From Chromatium weissei (GTDB lineage: Bacteria > Pseudomonadota > Gammaproteobacteria > Chromatiales > Chromatiaceae), in the NCBI RefSeq assembly GCF_016583765.1, contig NZ_NRRR01000009.1, positions 1-64,000 of the forward strand: a stretch of DNA of 64,000 nt, given 5' to 3'. Of the stretch, positions 46,730-60,162 are shown in pieces. Under the pieces are notes generated by a model. The model saw nothing but the letters and a program-made list of their open reading frames with translations, had not been told where the DNA came from and made no database searches. Made by a program: the position numbers and the translations under genes. Every line of letters starts with the position of its first letter. Position 1 is the stretch's first letter.

Positions 46730-48766
46730 TTAAGCCGTTGCAATTCCGCTATGTCTTAATAACGCTGCAGTGTTTGGTTCACGACCACGAAAATTAACGT
46801 ATAGCACCATCGCGTCATCAGAACCGCCTTTTTCTAAAATATGCGCACAAAAAGCGCGCCCGGTTTCCGTATCAAAAACACCGCGTTCTTCAAATAATGA
46901 AAACGCATCAGCAGATAACACCTCAGCCCATTTATAACTGTAATAACCAGCGGCATAACCACCTGCAAAAATGTGTGAAAAGCTGTGTGCAAAGCGATTA
47001 AATGCTGGTGGATGAATCACTGCCACTTGCTCACGAACTTGCGCAATGATTTCAGCAATACGCCCGCCCTGCGTTGGGTCGTATTCTAAATGCACACGAA
47101 AATCAAATAATGCAAATTCCAATTGCCGCACCATCTGCATTCCAGATTGAAAATTCTTGGCTGCAATCATGCGATCAAATAATGCTGGCGGCAATGATTC
47201 TCCAGTTTGCCAATGCGCAGCAAATAAATTGAGTGATTCACGTTCCCAACACCAATTTTCGAGAAATTGACTGGGCAATTCCACTGCATCCCAAGGCACA
47301 CCGTTAATTCCAGCGACACCAAGATAATCAATTTTAGTTAATAAATGATGCAAGCCATGACCGAATTCATGGAATAGCGTTTCTACTTCCTGATGCGTTA
47401 ATAGCGACGGAGTATCACCGACTGGCGGTGTAAAATTACATACCAAATAAGCAACAGGAAGTTGCGCATAATTTGCATTGCGCATTCGATTCACACACAC
47501 ATCCATCCACGCGCCGCCACGTTTATGTTGACGTGCAAAAGGATCGAGATAAAACTGTCCACGCAAATTATCAGTAGCACAGTCGCGTATTTCAAAAAAG
47601 CGCACATCAGGATGATAGGTTTCAAAATCAGTCAATTCTTGAACGCGAATATCAAATAGCCGTTCTACCACACCAAATAATCCAGTCAGCACCTGTGAAA
47701 TGGGGAAATAAGGACGTAATTCTTCCTGACTGATTTGATAGCGATTGACGCGTAATTTTTCAGCGTAATAACCAATATCCCAAGGTTGTAATTCATTCGC
47801 ACCATATTGATCACGGGCAAAAGCAGCTAGTTCTGCTAATTCACGTCGTGCCTGTGTTACCGAATGCTCCGCAAGGTTATTAAGAAAGGCTAAAACTTCA
47901 ATAGGCGAACGCGCCATCTTTGTTGCCAATGAACGTTCAGCATAGTTATTAAAATCGAGTAATTGCGCTAATTCGTGACGCAATGCAAGAATACGCTCTA
48001 AATTCTCACTATTATCCCATTGCCCAGCCTGTGGTCCTTGATCAGATGCGCGAGTACAAAATGCTTGATACAACTCAAAGCGCAAATTTCGATTATCCGC
48101 ATAGGTCATTACCGGCAAATATGAAGGCATATCAAGAGTTAAATGCCAACCATTTTCGCCATGTTGAATTGCATTTTGTTGTGCTAAAGCCAATGCTGAT
48201 TCGGGTAATCCTGATAATTGCGCAGGGTCTGTGATTAATTTACTCCACGCATTTGTAGCATCAAGTACGTTCTCTGCAAAGGCGCTGGTTAATTGCGATA
48301 ATTCTTGACTAATCGCCTTATAACGGGCTTTTTTCTCAGCAGGTAAATCAACACCTGATAAATGAAAATCCCGCAACGCATTTGCAATTAATTTGCGTTG
48401 TGGTGCATTCAAATCGGGTTGCGTGGCGACAGTTTTATAAGCCTTAAATAGGGCTTCATTTTGACCAACTTCAGTTCCGTAATCGCTCAACTTTGGTAAA
48501 CAAGCATTGTATGCTGCTCGCAGCGCATCGGAATTAAGTACGCCATTGAGATGACCAATTGGCGACCAGGTGCGATTTAATTGATCATCGACCAAATCAA
48601 GCGGTTCAATAAAGTTATTCCAAGTTGGCGCAGTCGTCGTTGTGGTTAATTCAGCAATACGCTCACGACAAGCTGCTAATCGCGCATCAATTGCAGGCTC
48701 AACATGTTCAGGGCGAATCGCAGAAAAGGCGGGCAATTTTGAGTCATTCAAAAGTGGATTTAACAT
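46730..48766 (-). CDS. prlC: Oligopeptidase A (M3 family)
   Basis: PrlC/OpdA is a cytoplasmic zinc metallopeptidase that degrades signal peptides and other short peptides. The product begins NPLLNDSKLPAFSAIRPEHVEPAID like the E. coli enzyme. The zinc site is HEFGHGLHHLL (HExxH variant HEFGH, near residue 460), with the downstream Glu in LPSQFLENWCWE. The length of 678 residues fits. I use the ATG at 48766. A GTG five codons earlier is possible. It is transcribed from the same strand as the CNP1-like gene upstream, with a 42-base gap. Confidence 0.95.
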   Translation of the reverse strand: MLNPLLNDSKLPAFSAIRPEHVEPAIDARLAACRERIAELTTTTTAPTWNNFIEPLDLVDDQLNRTWSPIGHLNGVLNSDALRAAYNACLPKLSDYGTEVGQNEALFKAYKTVATQPDLNAPQRKLIANALRDFHLSGVDLPAEKKARYKAISQELSQLTSAFAENVLDATNAWSKLITDPAQLSGLPESALALAQQNAIQHGENGWHLTLDMPSYLPVMTYADNRNLRFELYQAFCTRASDQGPQAGQWDNSENLERILALRHELAQLLDFNNYAERSLATKMARSPIEVLAFLNNLAEHSVTQARRELAELAAFARDQYGANELQPWDIGYYAEKLRVNRYQISQEELRPYFPISQVLTGLFGVVERLFDIRVQELTDFETYHPDVRFFEIRDCATDNLRGQFYLDPFARQHKRGGAWMDVCVNRMRNANYAQLPVAYLVCNFTPPVGDTPSLLTHQEVETLFHEFGHGLHHLLTKIDYLGVAGINGVPWDAVELPSQFLENWCWERESLNLFAAHWQTGESLPPALFDRMIAAKNFQSGMQMVRQLEFALFDFRVHLEYDPTQGGRIAEIIAQVREQVAVIHPPAFNRFAHSFSHIFAGGYAAGYYSYKWAEVLSADAFSLFEERGVFDTETGRAFCAHILEKGGSDDAMVLYVNFRGREPNTAALLRHSGIATA

Positions 48767-48808
48767 AAATAGATACGTCACTGATGTGGAAAATAGTGCT
48801 AATTGATA

Positions 48809-49354
48809 TTAGCGATTAGCTGCTTTTAATGATCTCAGTATATCTGATTTTGAGCGTGGTTTAAATTCTGAAGGTGCGCAGAAATGAAATTGCCAAAGAT
48901 CACTACGATAACGTTCCGAACCAAAATCAGAAATTGGTTGCCAAATAGCTTCGTTTAATAAGACAAATTGATCATTAACACCATAAGCAAAAATTTTGTA
49001 TTGACCCTTCGGTGTACAACGAATTCCTTCATAGGATAAATTGCGGCTACCGCTATGACTTTCAATAACTAAAGTATAACGCACCACTGCATCTGCGCTG
49101 ATTAACAAATGCTTAGTATCCATAAAATAACGAAAAGTCGAATTCATGCCTTCAGTTTTCAATTCAACTAAATCAGTGTCGTTAGGTAACGGCGGTAGCG
49201 GAATGATTAATTCATGCCAAGATGTCGTTGATGGCATTTCTATTTCTTTAGGTCGCGGTTGCATATTAGGAAGAAATACATCATCTGCCATTGACTTCGA
49301 TGTTGATATGATTAACAACGACAGAAATAAATAAATCATTTTATTTATGCTCAT
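48809..49354 (-). CDS. CNP1-like exported protein
   Basis: The 181-residue protein has a signal peptide (MIYLFLSLLIISTSKSMA) and a domain matching the CNP1-like family: SWHELIIPLPPLPNDTDLVEL, then DAVVRYTLVIESHSGSRNLSYEGIRC, KIFAYG and WQPISDFG. The family is of unknown function and often found beside peptidase or ribosome-quality genes in beta- and gammaproteobacteria. A methionine five codons in is an alternative start. Its gene is followed by prlC in the same direction. Confidence 0.8.
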   Translation of the reverse strand: MSINKMIYLFLSLLIISTSKSMADDVFLPNMQPRPKEIEMPSTTSWHELIIPLPPLPNDTDLVELKTEGMNSTFRYFMDTKHLLISADAVVRYTLVIESHSGSRNLSYEGIRCTPKGQYKIFAYGVNDQFVLLNEAIWQPISDFGSERYRSDLWQFHFCAPSEFKPRSKSDILRSLKAANR

Positions 49355-49392
49355 ATTATGGTGGTACGATTAACATCGTTGTTTTCGATGAA

Positions 49393-52392
49393 TTACGCCG
49401 GAAGCGCCAATTGAATTCCACCGGGTGGTGAGCGAAATGATCCGCCAATTTGTGCTGTCACTTCGCCATTGGTTAGGCGTTGAAATTGAAGATCAATTAG
49501 TCCATAAGCTGTTGGCAATGCGTTAATTGTTATTTCACCAGCATCAAGCCATGCCGATAAAATACCTGCGCCAATGACTAATGATTGATCGCTTTCGCGT
49601 TCATAAACAAAGAAATCACGAAAGACTAAGCAGTATTCGGCACTAATCCAAGCGTGTGGTAAATCGCCTTGATGACCGGGTGCGCGTGAATTGCGCCATG
49701 CAATTTCTGGCCATTGATTCCATTCCGGTGGACGACGTTCATTGAGAAAGAATTGTGCTAATTCATGTGCATCATCGCGTCGACCTAAACGCACCAATGC
49801 GCCAATAATACGAATTTCATACGGAGTGTAATTCGTCCATGCAACGGGTTGTTCACCGTGCATGGCGCGAAAACGTTCCATAAATAAATCAAAGCTGCGA
49901 TTTAATACGGCAGCAGGTAATTGATGTAAATCATCAATCAATGTAAGCGCATTGGCGGTGGCGGTTGGATCGGGATCAGCCCATTCCACCGAGCCGGGCA
50001 GAAAATCAATACCGCGCTCGGTCATGGTGTGTAATAGTGAAGCGTGTAATGTGCGATTAAAATCGTCACGCAATGCAATGAAATGCGCTGCTTCTGCTTT
50101 ATTCATAACCTGTGCGAGCAGTACGGCATCTTTTAATCCGCGCAGTGCCCAGAAATCATCCCAATATGAATGCACCGGATGTGCTAAATAACCTTCGTGA
50201 CTGACGGATTCCGGTAATAATCCAAAACAGGCGCGATGTTCATTCGTTTGATAATGCGCAGTGAGACGCTCGGCACGCAGATATTCTAAATAAGATACGG
50301 CGCGTTGTACTGCCGGCCACAATTCTTCAATGAATTGGAAATCGCCGGTGAAGCGGTAATACTCGGCAATCACAAAAATCAATTGACCGTGACTGTCATG
50401 TTCAGGCAACCAATCTGCACCTTCATTATCAACGCAGCAGGGTACATTGCCATTTGGTGATTGAAATGGGGCGTACCATTGAATAAAGGCTTTGGCATCT
50501 TCGGTGCGACCAAAGCGTAATAATGCGGCGACCATACCTGCGCCGTCACGAATCCATGAACGGGTATAGCGACGAGCGCCGGGCTGTAATGCAGCGCCAT
50601 TGCGCGTAATCAGAATATGCGCTAATGAACCCAGTGCGCTGTGTAAATAATTCTGTGCAATTAACGGCAAATGAAACTGCACTTCATCCAGCGCCAGCGC
50701 CCATTCTTTTTGCGCGACATCGAGCGTATTAAACGCGAATTGACAACTGTCAACAGTCAATTGATAACTGTCGTGACTCGGTGCATTGACGATCATTTCA
50801 CGGCATTCATTCGCTGCTAATGTCATTTCAAAAATCAATGCGCCGGAGGCATAACCAAATGAATCGGTGACGGCGTGGGCGGCGGGCAATGCGCCCGCTG
50901 CGAGCGCCTCGGTGATCGCGCCTTCGTCAAACGCCGCTGCACCAAATGCGCTCGGTGGCGTGATCGGCACGAGCGCCAGCGCGTCATTTACCCAAATTGC
51001 GCCGTTGCGATACGCCAGCGTGTGAATCGGACTGACACCGCCGATGTCGCGCCAATGCTGCCACGGCGGTGACACTTGAAATGGGCGCACGAGCACGCCC
51101 AGTCGCACGTTGATTGGCGTATCGCTTTGATTTTCCAGTTGATAACTCAGTTGAAAGCAGGTGGCATCGAACACATTGTTGGCACTGGCGGTCACGGTTA
51201 ATTGCAACTTTTTCGTGCCGGTCGCATCGCGCCAGCGCCACACTGCTTGTGGCAAGGGCAAGGGTTGCCGGACAAGTTGTTGTTCAATCGCGCAATTCGC
51301 CCAAGTGATCAGCGTGGTTTCGCCGACGATCAGCACCGGCTCCACCGCAAATCCGGCGCGGCGAATTTCGATCATGCCTTCTTCATTAAATAACGCAGGC
51401 ACCTTGCCATTCAGCACGTCAACCGGTGTCCAATAACTCTGCTCTCGATACAGCCAGCGCGGATAGTGACCACGCGGCGCGGCAGCCGCCAATTGGTGAA
51501 AGAAGTCGTTGATGGAACGGGCGAAACCTTCGGGTTGCAGCTCAATTGCGATCACGCTGGAAATGGGCGTTTTAATGTCTTTCGGTGAAATTGGCGCATC
51601 AACCACCAGCCGCAGCCAGCGCGAACAGCCGTCAGGCAAATACACCGCATTCCACAGACCAGCAGCGCGAGGTGCGACATACAAACTGCGCCAATTGCTG
51701 CCGTCATCGCTGGCGTAAATGGCGAATTGCCGCGCTGTCGGTTCCGCCCAACGCACAATCAAGCCGCCGTAATCACGTTCTTCTTGAAAATCAAGGTTCA
51801 AATAAGCTGGTAATTGCGCGGCGCGCCAGCTGGTCGCGGCATCGCCGTCCATCGCGCAAGTTGCTGCGTGACCCAGTTGCGCACTGCTCGCGCTGATTAA
51901 CGGAGCGGTGCACGGAGTGCGGTCTTCCAACCGCAAATTGGCAATCGTTAATTCGCCGCTGCCACCGGGTCCCGCCGCAATCACGATTTCAATCGCGCCG
52001 ATGTCGTGCGCTACGCCACCGCCCGCGGGCCCCCAGCCGAAGACGAGTGCTTTGCTGGGAATGCGTAAAGTGCGCCAATCCGTTGTGAAATCAAAGGCTT
52101 CATCTCGATAGCGCCACACATTTGCGCCACTGGAATCAACCAATTTGAATTCAAAGGCATTGGCTGGCGCGGCAGCGCGAATATCGAGCAACAGCGCGTA
52201 ACTGTCCGGCAAGGTCAATGCCAGTTCGCGGCGAGCAACCACAAATCCACCGCCACCGGCAAAATCAAACGCCAGTTGCATTGCCGACTGCGCTGGTGCG
52301 GCAATTGGCGTGAGTGTTAAGCGCGCTTGCCCAGAAGTAATCGGTGACCACACGGAAAGATCATCAAAATTATCAAGTGTTTGCGTGTGCAT
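49393..52392 (-). CDS. Discoidin-domain protein with six-hairpin glycosidase-like domain
   Basis: This 999-residue protein has three parts. The N-terminal beta domain (about 1-160) resembles a carbohydrate-binding module (LDNFDDLSVWSP, WRTLRIPSKALVFGWGPAGG). An F5/8-type C (discoidin) domain follows (about 165-280: AATCAMDGDAATSWRA, GLIVRWAEPTARQFAIYAS). The large C-terminal part has the alpha/alpha-barrel look of glucoamylase or debranching-type glycosidases (YTRSWIRDGAGMVAALLRFG, YRFTGDFQFIEELWPAVQRA, YWDDFWALRGLKDAV). No signal peptide is visible, so it may act inside the cell, perhaps on stored glycan. A heptamer-repeat-like segment is translated near residue 545. Confidence 0.75.
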   Translation of the reverse strand: MHTQTLDNFDDLSVWSPITSGQARLTLTPIAAPAQSAMQLAFDFAGGGGFVVARRELALTLPDSYALLLDIRAAAPANAFEFKLVDSSGANVWRYRDEAFDFTTDWRTLRIPSKALVFGWGPAGGGVAHDIGAIEIVIAAGPGGSGELTIANLRLEDRTPCTAPLISASSAQLGHAATCAMDGDAATSWRAAQLPAYLNLDFQEERDYGGLIVRWAEPTARQFAIYASDDGSNWRSLYVAPRAAGLWNAVYLPDGCSRWLRLVVDAPISPKDIKTPISSVIAIELQPEGFARSINDFFHQLAAAAPRGHYPRWLYREQSYWTPVDVLNGKVPALFNEEGMIEIRRAGFAVEPVLIVGETTLITWANCAIEQQLVRQPLPLPQAVWRWRDATGTKKLQLTVTASANNVFDATCFQLSYQLENQSDTPINVRLGVLVRPFQVSPPWQHWRDIGGVSPIHTLAYRNGAIWVNDALALVPITPPSAFGAAAFDEGAITEALAAGALPAAHAVTDSFGYASGALIFEMTLAANECREMIVNAPSHDSYQLTVDSCQFAFNTLDVAQKEWALALDEVQFHLPLIAQNYLHSALGSLAHILITRNGAALQPGARRYTRSWIRDGAGMVAALLRFGRTEDAKAFIQWYAPFQSPNGNVPCCVDNEGADWLPEHDSHGQLIFVIAEYYRFTGDFQFIEELWPAVQRAVSYLEYLRAERLTAHYQTNEHRACFGLLPESVSHEGYLAHPVHSYWDDFWALRGLKDAVLLAQVMNKAEAAHFIALRDDFNRTLHASLLHTMTERGIDFLPGSVEWADPDPTATANALTLIDDLHQLPAAVLNRSFDLFMERFRAMHGEQPVAWTNYTPYEIRIIGALVRLGRRDDAHELAQFFLNERRPPEWNQWPEIAWRNSRAPGHQGDLPHAWISAEYCLVFRDFFVYERESDQSLVIGAGILSAWLDAGEITINALPTAYGLIDLQFQRLTNGEVTAQIGGSFRSPPGGIQLALPA
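50739..50773 (-). repeat. Heptamer-repeat-like segment inside the glycosidase coding region
   Basis: On the minus strand the bases read AGTTATCAATTGACTGTTGACAGTTGTCA, close to the AGTTATC/AGTTGTC units of the intergenic repeats. It is translated in frame as SYQLTVDSCQF. It lies between two recognisable parts of the protein, which suggests a tolerated in-frame insertion. Confidence 0.45.
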
Positions 52393-52544
52393 GGCGCGAC
52401 CTGTGGCGAAGTGATTGATGATTGCGAAACGGAAAGCATAACGCTTGAAATATCGAAACGTGACAAAAGCACGGAATCGTCACATTCGGCCTTAAAATCA
52501 TCGTATTCCACAATTCAGCATTTGCACCCGTTTTCAGAAACGCG

Positions 52545-53978
52545 ATGAATCATTCCAAGCAACCACCGCAGTTACTTACTTGGCGTCAACTCGTACGCCG
52601 AATTTTGCCTTTTTCCGATGTGGCAACACCGGATTTGCCACTGGGTCGCTTATTGCGGCTGTCGCTGTTTCAAGTCTCGGTCGGCATGGCAATGGTTTTG
52701 CTGACCGGCACGCTCAACCGCGTCATGGTGGTTGAACTTCACGTTCCAACTTGGCTGGTGGCGACAATGGTGGCGTTGCCGCTGGTGTTTGCGCCATTAC
52801 GGGCGCTGATCGGTTATCGCTCCGATTATCACCGCTCGGCATTTGGCTTACGGCGCGTTCCCTACATTTGGTTCGGCAGCCTGCTGCAATTCGGCGGTTT
52901 CTCCATCATGCCGTTTGCGCTGCTGCTGTTATCGGACACTGCCAACGATATGAATTTTCTGGGAAAAATTGGTGCAGCAGTGGCGTTTTTATTGGTGGGA
53001 GCGGGTTTGCACACCACACAAACAGCGGGGCTGGCGCTGGCAACCGATCTCGCACCGATGGAAAAACGTCCGCGAGTGGTGGCGCTGCTGTACGTCACAC
53101 TACTGGTCGGAATGCTGCTGAGTTCGCTGCTGTTCGGCAAATTACTGACGCATTTCACGCCGCAATTGTTAATTCAACTCATTCAGAGTGCGGCGGCGGC
53201 AACCCTATTTTTGAACGTCATCGCATTGTGGCGACAAGAAGCCATTGATCGCACTCGCGCTGCTGCTCCGCCACCACGTCCGCCGTTTATCGAAACTTGG
53301 CGCGACTTTTCACAGGGCGGACGCGCCAGCCGTTTACTCGTCGCAGTCGGTTTAGGCACGGCCGGATTCACGATGCAAGACATTCTGCTTGAACCTTACG
53401 GCGGACAGGTGCTCGGCATGACCGTGTCACAAACCACCGCCCTGACCGCGTTACTTTCCGGTGGAACGCTAGTGGCATTTGCATTGGCAGCACGCCTGCT
53501 CGGTCGTGGCGGCAACACCTATCGCCTGTCGGCCAGCGGCGCATTCATTGGCTTATTCGCCTTTGCCGCCGTCATTCTCGCCGCTTCACTGGAATCAACC
53601 GCACTGTTTCGCATCGGCACAACATTAATTGGATTCGGTGCGGGTTTATTCGCCATTGGCACCTTGACTGCCGCAATGGATTTAGCAGAAGGCGGACACA
53701 GCGGATTGGCGCTCGGCGCATGGGGCGCAGTTCAAGCAACAGCAAATGGTATAGCGATGGCATTTGGTGGCGGAATGCGCGATCTCATTACGAATATGGC
53801 GAGCACTGAATCATCGGGAATGAACATCGGCAACATCGTGATTGGCTACGAATTCGTTTATGCCATTGAAATCGTCTTATTATTAGCAACTTTAATGGTG
53901 ATGCTGCCATTGATTATACGAAAAATGGATAAAACACCTCGCAATTCATCAGCGATTGGTCTTGATCAAATGCCTTAA
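52545..53978 (+). CDS. BCD-family MFS transporter, PucC-like
   Basis: The 477-residue membrane protein has 12 hydrophobic helices and the PucC/BCD signatures. These are LLRLSLFQVSVGMAMVLLTGTLNRVMVVEL, then PLVFAPLRALIGYRSDYH, LGLRRVPYIWFG-like (FGLRRVPYIWFGSLLQFGG), TLVGMLLSSLLFG-like and EPYGGQVLGMTVSQTT. Proteins of this group assist assembly of bacterial light-harvesting complexes in anoxygenic phototrophs, and some move bacteriochlorophyll. No puf, puc or bch gene lies nearby. It is the strongest hint of phototrophy in the window. A bidirectional-type hairpin follows the stop. Confidence 0.88.
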   Translation: MNHSKQPPQLLTWRQLVRRILPFSDVATPDLPLGRLLRLSLFQVSVGMAMVLLTGTLNRVMVVELHVPTWLVATMVALPLVFAPLRALIGYRSDYHRSAFGLRRVPYIWFGSLLQFGGFSIMPFALLLLSDTANDMNFLGKIGAAVAFLLVGAGLHTTQTAGLALATDLAPMEKRPRVVALLYVTLLVGMLLSSLLFGKLLTHFTPQLLIQLIQSAAAATLFLNVIALWRQEAIDRTRAAAPPPRPPFIETWRDFSQGGRASRLLVAVGLGTAGFTMQDILLEPYGGQVLGMTVSQTTALTALLSGGTLVAFALAARLLGRGGNTYRLSASGAFIGLFAFAAVILAASLESTALFRIGTTLIGFGAGLFAIGTLTAAMDLAEGGHSGLALGAWGAVQATANGIAMAFGGGMRDLITNMASTESSGMNIGNIVIGYEFVYAIEIVLLLATLMVMLPLIIRKMDKTPRNSSAIGLDQMP

Positions 53979-53983
53979 TTAAA

Positions 53984-54021
53984 TAATGCGTGTTTTTGTA
54001 CTTCAACAAAAACGCGCATTA
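53984..54021. terminator. Hairpin between convergent pucC-like gene and murU
   Basis: TAATGCGTGTTTTTGT (53984-53999) pairs with the complementary AACAAAAACGCGCATTA (54005-54021) with one mismatch. A T-rich run follows on the minus strand, favouring use as the murU terminator; it may act in both directions. Confidence 0.6.
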
Positions 54022-54034
54022 AATGACTTAACTT

Positions 54035-57207
<3,173 letters not shown>

Positions 57208-57252
57208 TTTTGTACTCCGATTCATTCGTTTTTAATTGATTCTTTTAATAAA

Positions 57253-57285
57253 GAACCTCTCCATTTTTGTAAAAGAGAGAGGTTC
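57253..57285 (-). terminator. Probable intrinsic terminator of ilvD
   Basis: GAACCTCTC (57253-57261) pairs with GAGAGGTTC (57277-57285). On the minus strand, eight bases after the ilvD stop, the stem is followed by TTTATT. It lies before the lon start. Confidence 0.6.
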
Positions 57286-57293
57286 AAATGAAT

Positions 57294-59144
57294 TTACTTC
57301 AATTGCGCGATATTGCGTACTGCGCCATGCGCGGCGCTGGTGGTCATTGCCGCATATGCACGCAGTGCTGTTGATATTTCGCGTTGTCGTGTCAGCGGTT
57401 GCCACGCATTCGCATTTCGCGCCAGCATGGCATTTCGTCGTGCAGTTAATGTATCGTCATTCAGCAATACTTCAATACGCCGCGCCGGAATATCAATTGC
57501 AATTTGATCGCCGTTTTCAATTAAACCAATCACGCCACCTTCTGCGGCTTCTGGTGAGACGTGACCAATTGATAATCCCGAAGTGCCACCGGAAAAGCGT
57601 CCATCAGTAATCAATGCGCAGACTTTACCCAATCCTTTCGATTTCAAATAGCTGGTCGGATAGAGCATTTCCTGCATTCCAGGTCCACCTTTTGGCCCTT
57701 CGTATCGAATGACGACGACATCACCGGATTGAATTTGATCAGTCAAAATCGCTGTCACTGCGTCATCTTGGCTTTCAAAGACTCGCGCTGGCCCAGTAAA
57801 GGTCAGATTGGCGGCATCCACGCCGGCGGTTTTGACGATGCAGCCGTCCACCGCCAAATTGCCGAAGAGCACCGCCAGTCCGCCGTCACGGCTGTAGGCG
57901 TGTTCGAAATCACGAATGCAGCCGCTGGCGCGATTCGTATCCAACGTTGACCAGCGCGCATTTTGACTAAACGCAACCTGCGTCGGCACTCCGCCCGGCG
58001 CGGCGAGATACCGTTGTTGTGCGGCGAAAGTCGCTGTTTTTCCTCCAATATCCCACTGCGCGAGCGCCGCGCCCAGCGTCGCTGAATGCACGGTTTGACA
58101 GTCACGGTGCAGCAATCCGGCGCGATCCAATTCGCCCAAAATGCCGATCACGCCGCCGGCGCGATGCACGTCTTCCATGTGATATTGCTGCGTTGCGGGC
58201 GCGACTTTGCACAAATTCGGCACTTGGCGACTGAGGCGATCAATATCCGCCATCGTGAAATTGACGCCGGCCTCGTGCGCGGCGGCCAATAAATGCAGCA
58301 CCGTATTCGTCGATCCGCCCATTGCAATATCCAAACGCATTGCGTTTTCAAATGCCGCAAACGTCGCAATGGAACGCGGTAAAACGCTGGTGTCATTCTG
58401 TTCGTAATAACGCTGCGTTAATTCAACAATTAAACGTCCGGCTTCTAAAAACAGCGCCTCACGGTCGGCATGAGTGGCTAATAACGAGCCATTGCCGGGT
58501 AAACCAAAACCGAGTGCTTCAATTAAACAATTCATCGAATTGGCGGTAAACATGCCGGAGCATGAACCGCAAGTTGGGCAAGCGGAGCGTTCTAATTGCG
58601 CAACATCCGCATCGCTTTCATTCGGATTGGCAGCAGCAATCATCGCGTCAATTAAATCCAATGCGTGTTCGCCATCGCCGCGCAATACCTTTCCCGCTTC
58701 CATTGGGCCACCGGAAATGAATACGGTGGGAATGTTCAAACGCAATGCTGCCATTAACATGCCGGGGGTGATTTTATCGCAATTGGATAAACACACCAGC
58801 GCATCCGCGCAATGCGCATTTGCCATGTATTCTACCGAATCCGCAATTAAATCACGGGATGGCAATGAATACAGCATTCCACCATGTCCCATGGCAATGC
58901 CGTCATCAATGGCAATGGTATTAAATTCTTTAGCGACACCACCAGCAGCTTCAATTTCCCGTGCAATTAATTGACCCAAATCTTTCAAATGAACGTGACC
59001 GGGTACGAATTGCGTAAATGAATTGACGACGGCAATAATCGGTTTATTAAAATCGGCATCAGTCATACCGGTTGCGCGCCATAAAGCGCGTGCGCCAGCC
59101 ATATTGCGGCCATGCGTGGTCGTGCGTGAACGATAATGCGGCAT
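57294..59144 (-). CDS. ilvD: Dihydroxy-acid dehydratase
   Basis: IlvD removes water from dihydroxy acids in valine and isoleucine synthesis. The 616-residue protein starts [21 protein letters not shown] as in E. coli. It has [19 protein letters not shown] (cluster Cys), [17 protein letters not shown] (second cluster ligands), [16 protein letters not shown] and [20 protein letters not shown]. The Cys set fits the oxygen-sensitive [4Fe-4S] type rather than the plant-like [2Fe-2S] type. No other ilv gene adjoins it. A terminator-like hairpin follows. Confidence 0.97.
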   Translation of the reverse strand: MPHYRSRTTTHGRNMAGARALWRATGMTDADFNKPIIAVVNSFTQFVPGHVHLKDLGQLIAREIEAAGGVAKEFNTIAIDDGIAMGHGGMLYSLPSRDLIADSVEYMANAHCADALVCLSNCDKITPGMLMAALRLNIPTVFISGGPMEAGKVLRGDGEHALDLIDAMIAAANPNESDADVAQLERSACPTCGSCSGMFTANSMNCLIEALGFGLPGNGSLLATHADREALFLEAGRLIVELTQRYYEQNDTSVLPRSIATFAAFENAMRLDIAMGGSTNTVLHLLAAAHEAGVNFTMADIDRLSRQVPNLCKVAPATQQYHMEDVHRAGGVIGILGELDRAGLLHRDCQTVHSATLGAALAQWDIGGKTATFAAQQRYLAAPGGVPTQVAFSQNARWSTLDTNRASGCIRDFEHAYSRDGGLAVLFGNLAVDGCIVKTAGVDAANLTFTGPARVFESQDDAVTAILTDQIQSGDVVVIRYEGPKGGPGMQEMLYPTSYLKSKGLGKVCALITDGRFSGGTSGLSIGHVSPEAAEGGVIGLIENGDQIAIDIPARRIEVLLNDDTLTARRNAMLARNANAWQPLTRQREISTALRAYAAMTTSAAHGAVRNIAQLK

Positions 59145-59246
59145 ATCAGTGATTCCAAAGTTGAAGGCAGCGATAAGAATACGAGAAACACTGCGTCGAT
59201 AAAAACGCTTAAAGTTGTTATTTGAAACTGAGCATGGGGTGTCACG

Positions 59247-60104
59247 ATGGGTTTTCTTGGAAAGATACGCGCTTGCAACACTTGGAATCCGTTAGATTTT
59301 CTGCCGTTTATTTTGAATGGAGAGCGTATCGGTAATTTGCATCGCGGTGCGGCCGCGCAATTGCAGCGTTGGCCACAGCATTTTGCAGTGACGACACACG
59401 CGGTGCATTGGATCAATGCGCCAATCAATGCCGCCGAACGCACGGCAATCTTGGCAAAGGTCGTCGAGCAGTTGGTGGCGGATGAGCTAATTAGCCACTG
59501 TCACGGCGAGTGGTATTCGGTGACAGCAAGCACTCGGGCGCAATCACGCTGCTTGATTGATCGCGCCGCCGCGCCGTTTTTCGGAATGCGCGCCTTTGGG
59601 CAGCATCTCAACGGCTTTGTCCGCACACCATTTGGAATTGAAATGTGGATTGGTCAACGCTCGGCAACGCGCCGTCATTATCCGGGCTGTCTCGATCATC
59701 TTGTGGCTGGCGGATTACCAGCGGAATTGAGTTTGGCGGAAAACCTGCGTAAAGAATGCGCAGAAGAAGCCGGAATGCCAGCGGAGCTTGCAAATCAAGC
59801 GGTTGCAGTCGGAGCGGTGAGTTATTGCCAAGATTCAGCACGCGGTTTGAAACCCGATGTGATGTATTGTTATGACCTTGAATTGCCAGAAGATTTTGTA
59901 CCGAGCTGCACCGATGGCGAAGTTGAAAGTTTTCGACGCATTCCGGTAATGGATGTATTAGAACTGGTGCGTGATAGCGATGCCTTCAAATTGAATTGTA
60001 ATCTCGTGATCATTGATTTTTTAATTCGTCATGGCGTGATTACACCAGAAGAACCGGATTATTTGCAATTGGTGCGCGAATTGCGCGGAAAATTGCCGGA
60101 ATAA
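59247..60104 (+). CDS. Nudix hydrolase with DUF4743 N terminus
   Basis: The 285-residue protein has an N-terminal DUF4743-type domain (about 1-120: [19 protein letters not shown]). A Nudix domain follows with the box [22 protein letters not shown] (broken here: key residues are the Gly pair, Glu of AEN, Lys-Glu and EEAG, near residues 155-176). The later [16 protein letters not shown] matches thiamine-pyrophosphokinase-linked Nudix proteins of this type. The usual Arg of the REU motif is Lys. Hydrolysis of a nucleoside-diphosphate-linked or thiamine phosphate compound is possible. The substrate is not known. It is divergent from ilvD. Confidence 0.85.
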   Translation: MGFLGKIRACNTWNPLDFLPFILNGERIGNLHRGAAAQLQRWPQHFAVTTHAVHWINAPINAAERTAILAKVVEQLVADELISHCHGEWYSVTASTRAQSRCLIDRAAAPFFGMRAFGQHLNGFVRTPFGIEMWIGQRSATRRHYPGCLDHLVAGGLPAELSLAENLRKECAEEAGMPAELANQAVAVGAVSYCQDSARGLKPDVMYCYDLELPEDFVPSCTDGEVESFRRIPVMDVLELVRDSDAFKLNCNLVIIDFLIRHGVITPEEPDYLQLVRELRGKLPE

Positions 60105-60162
60105 ATTATCAGCAACGGATTGCTAATCGCAGCAATCCAATTGTCAACACAAGGCAAATTAC

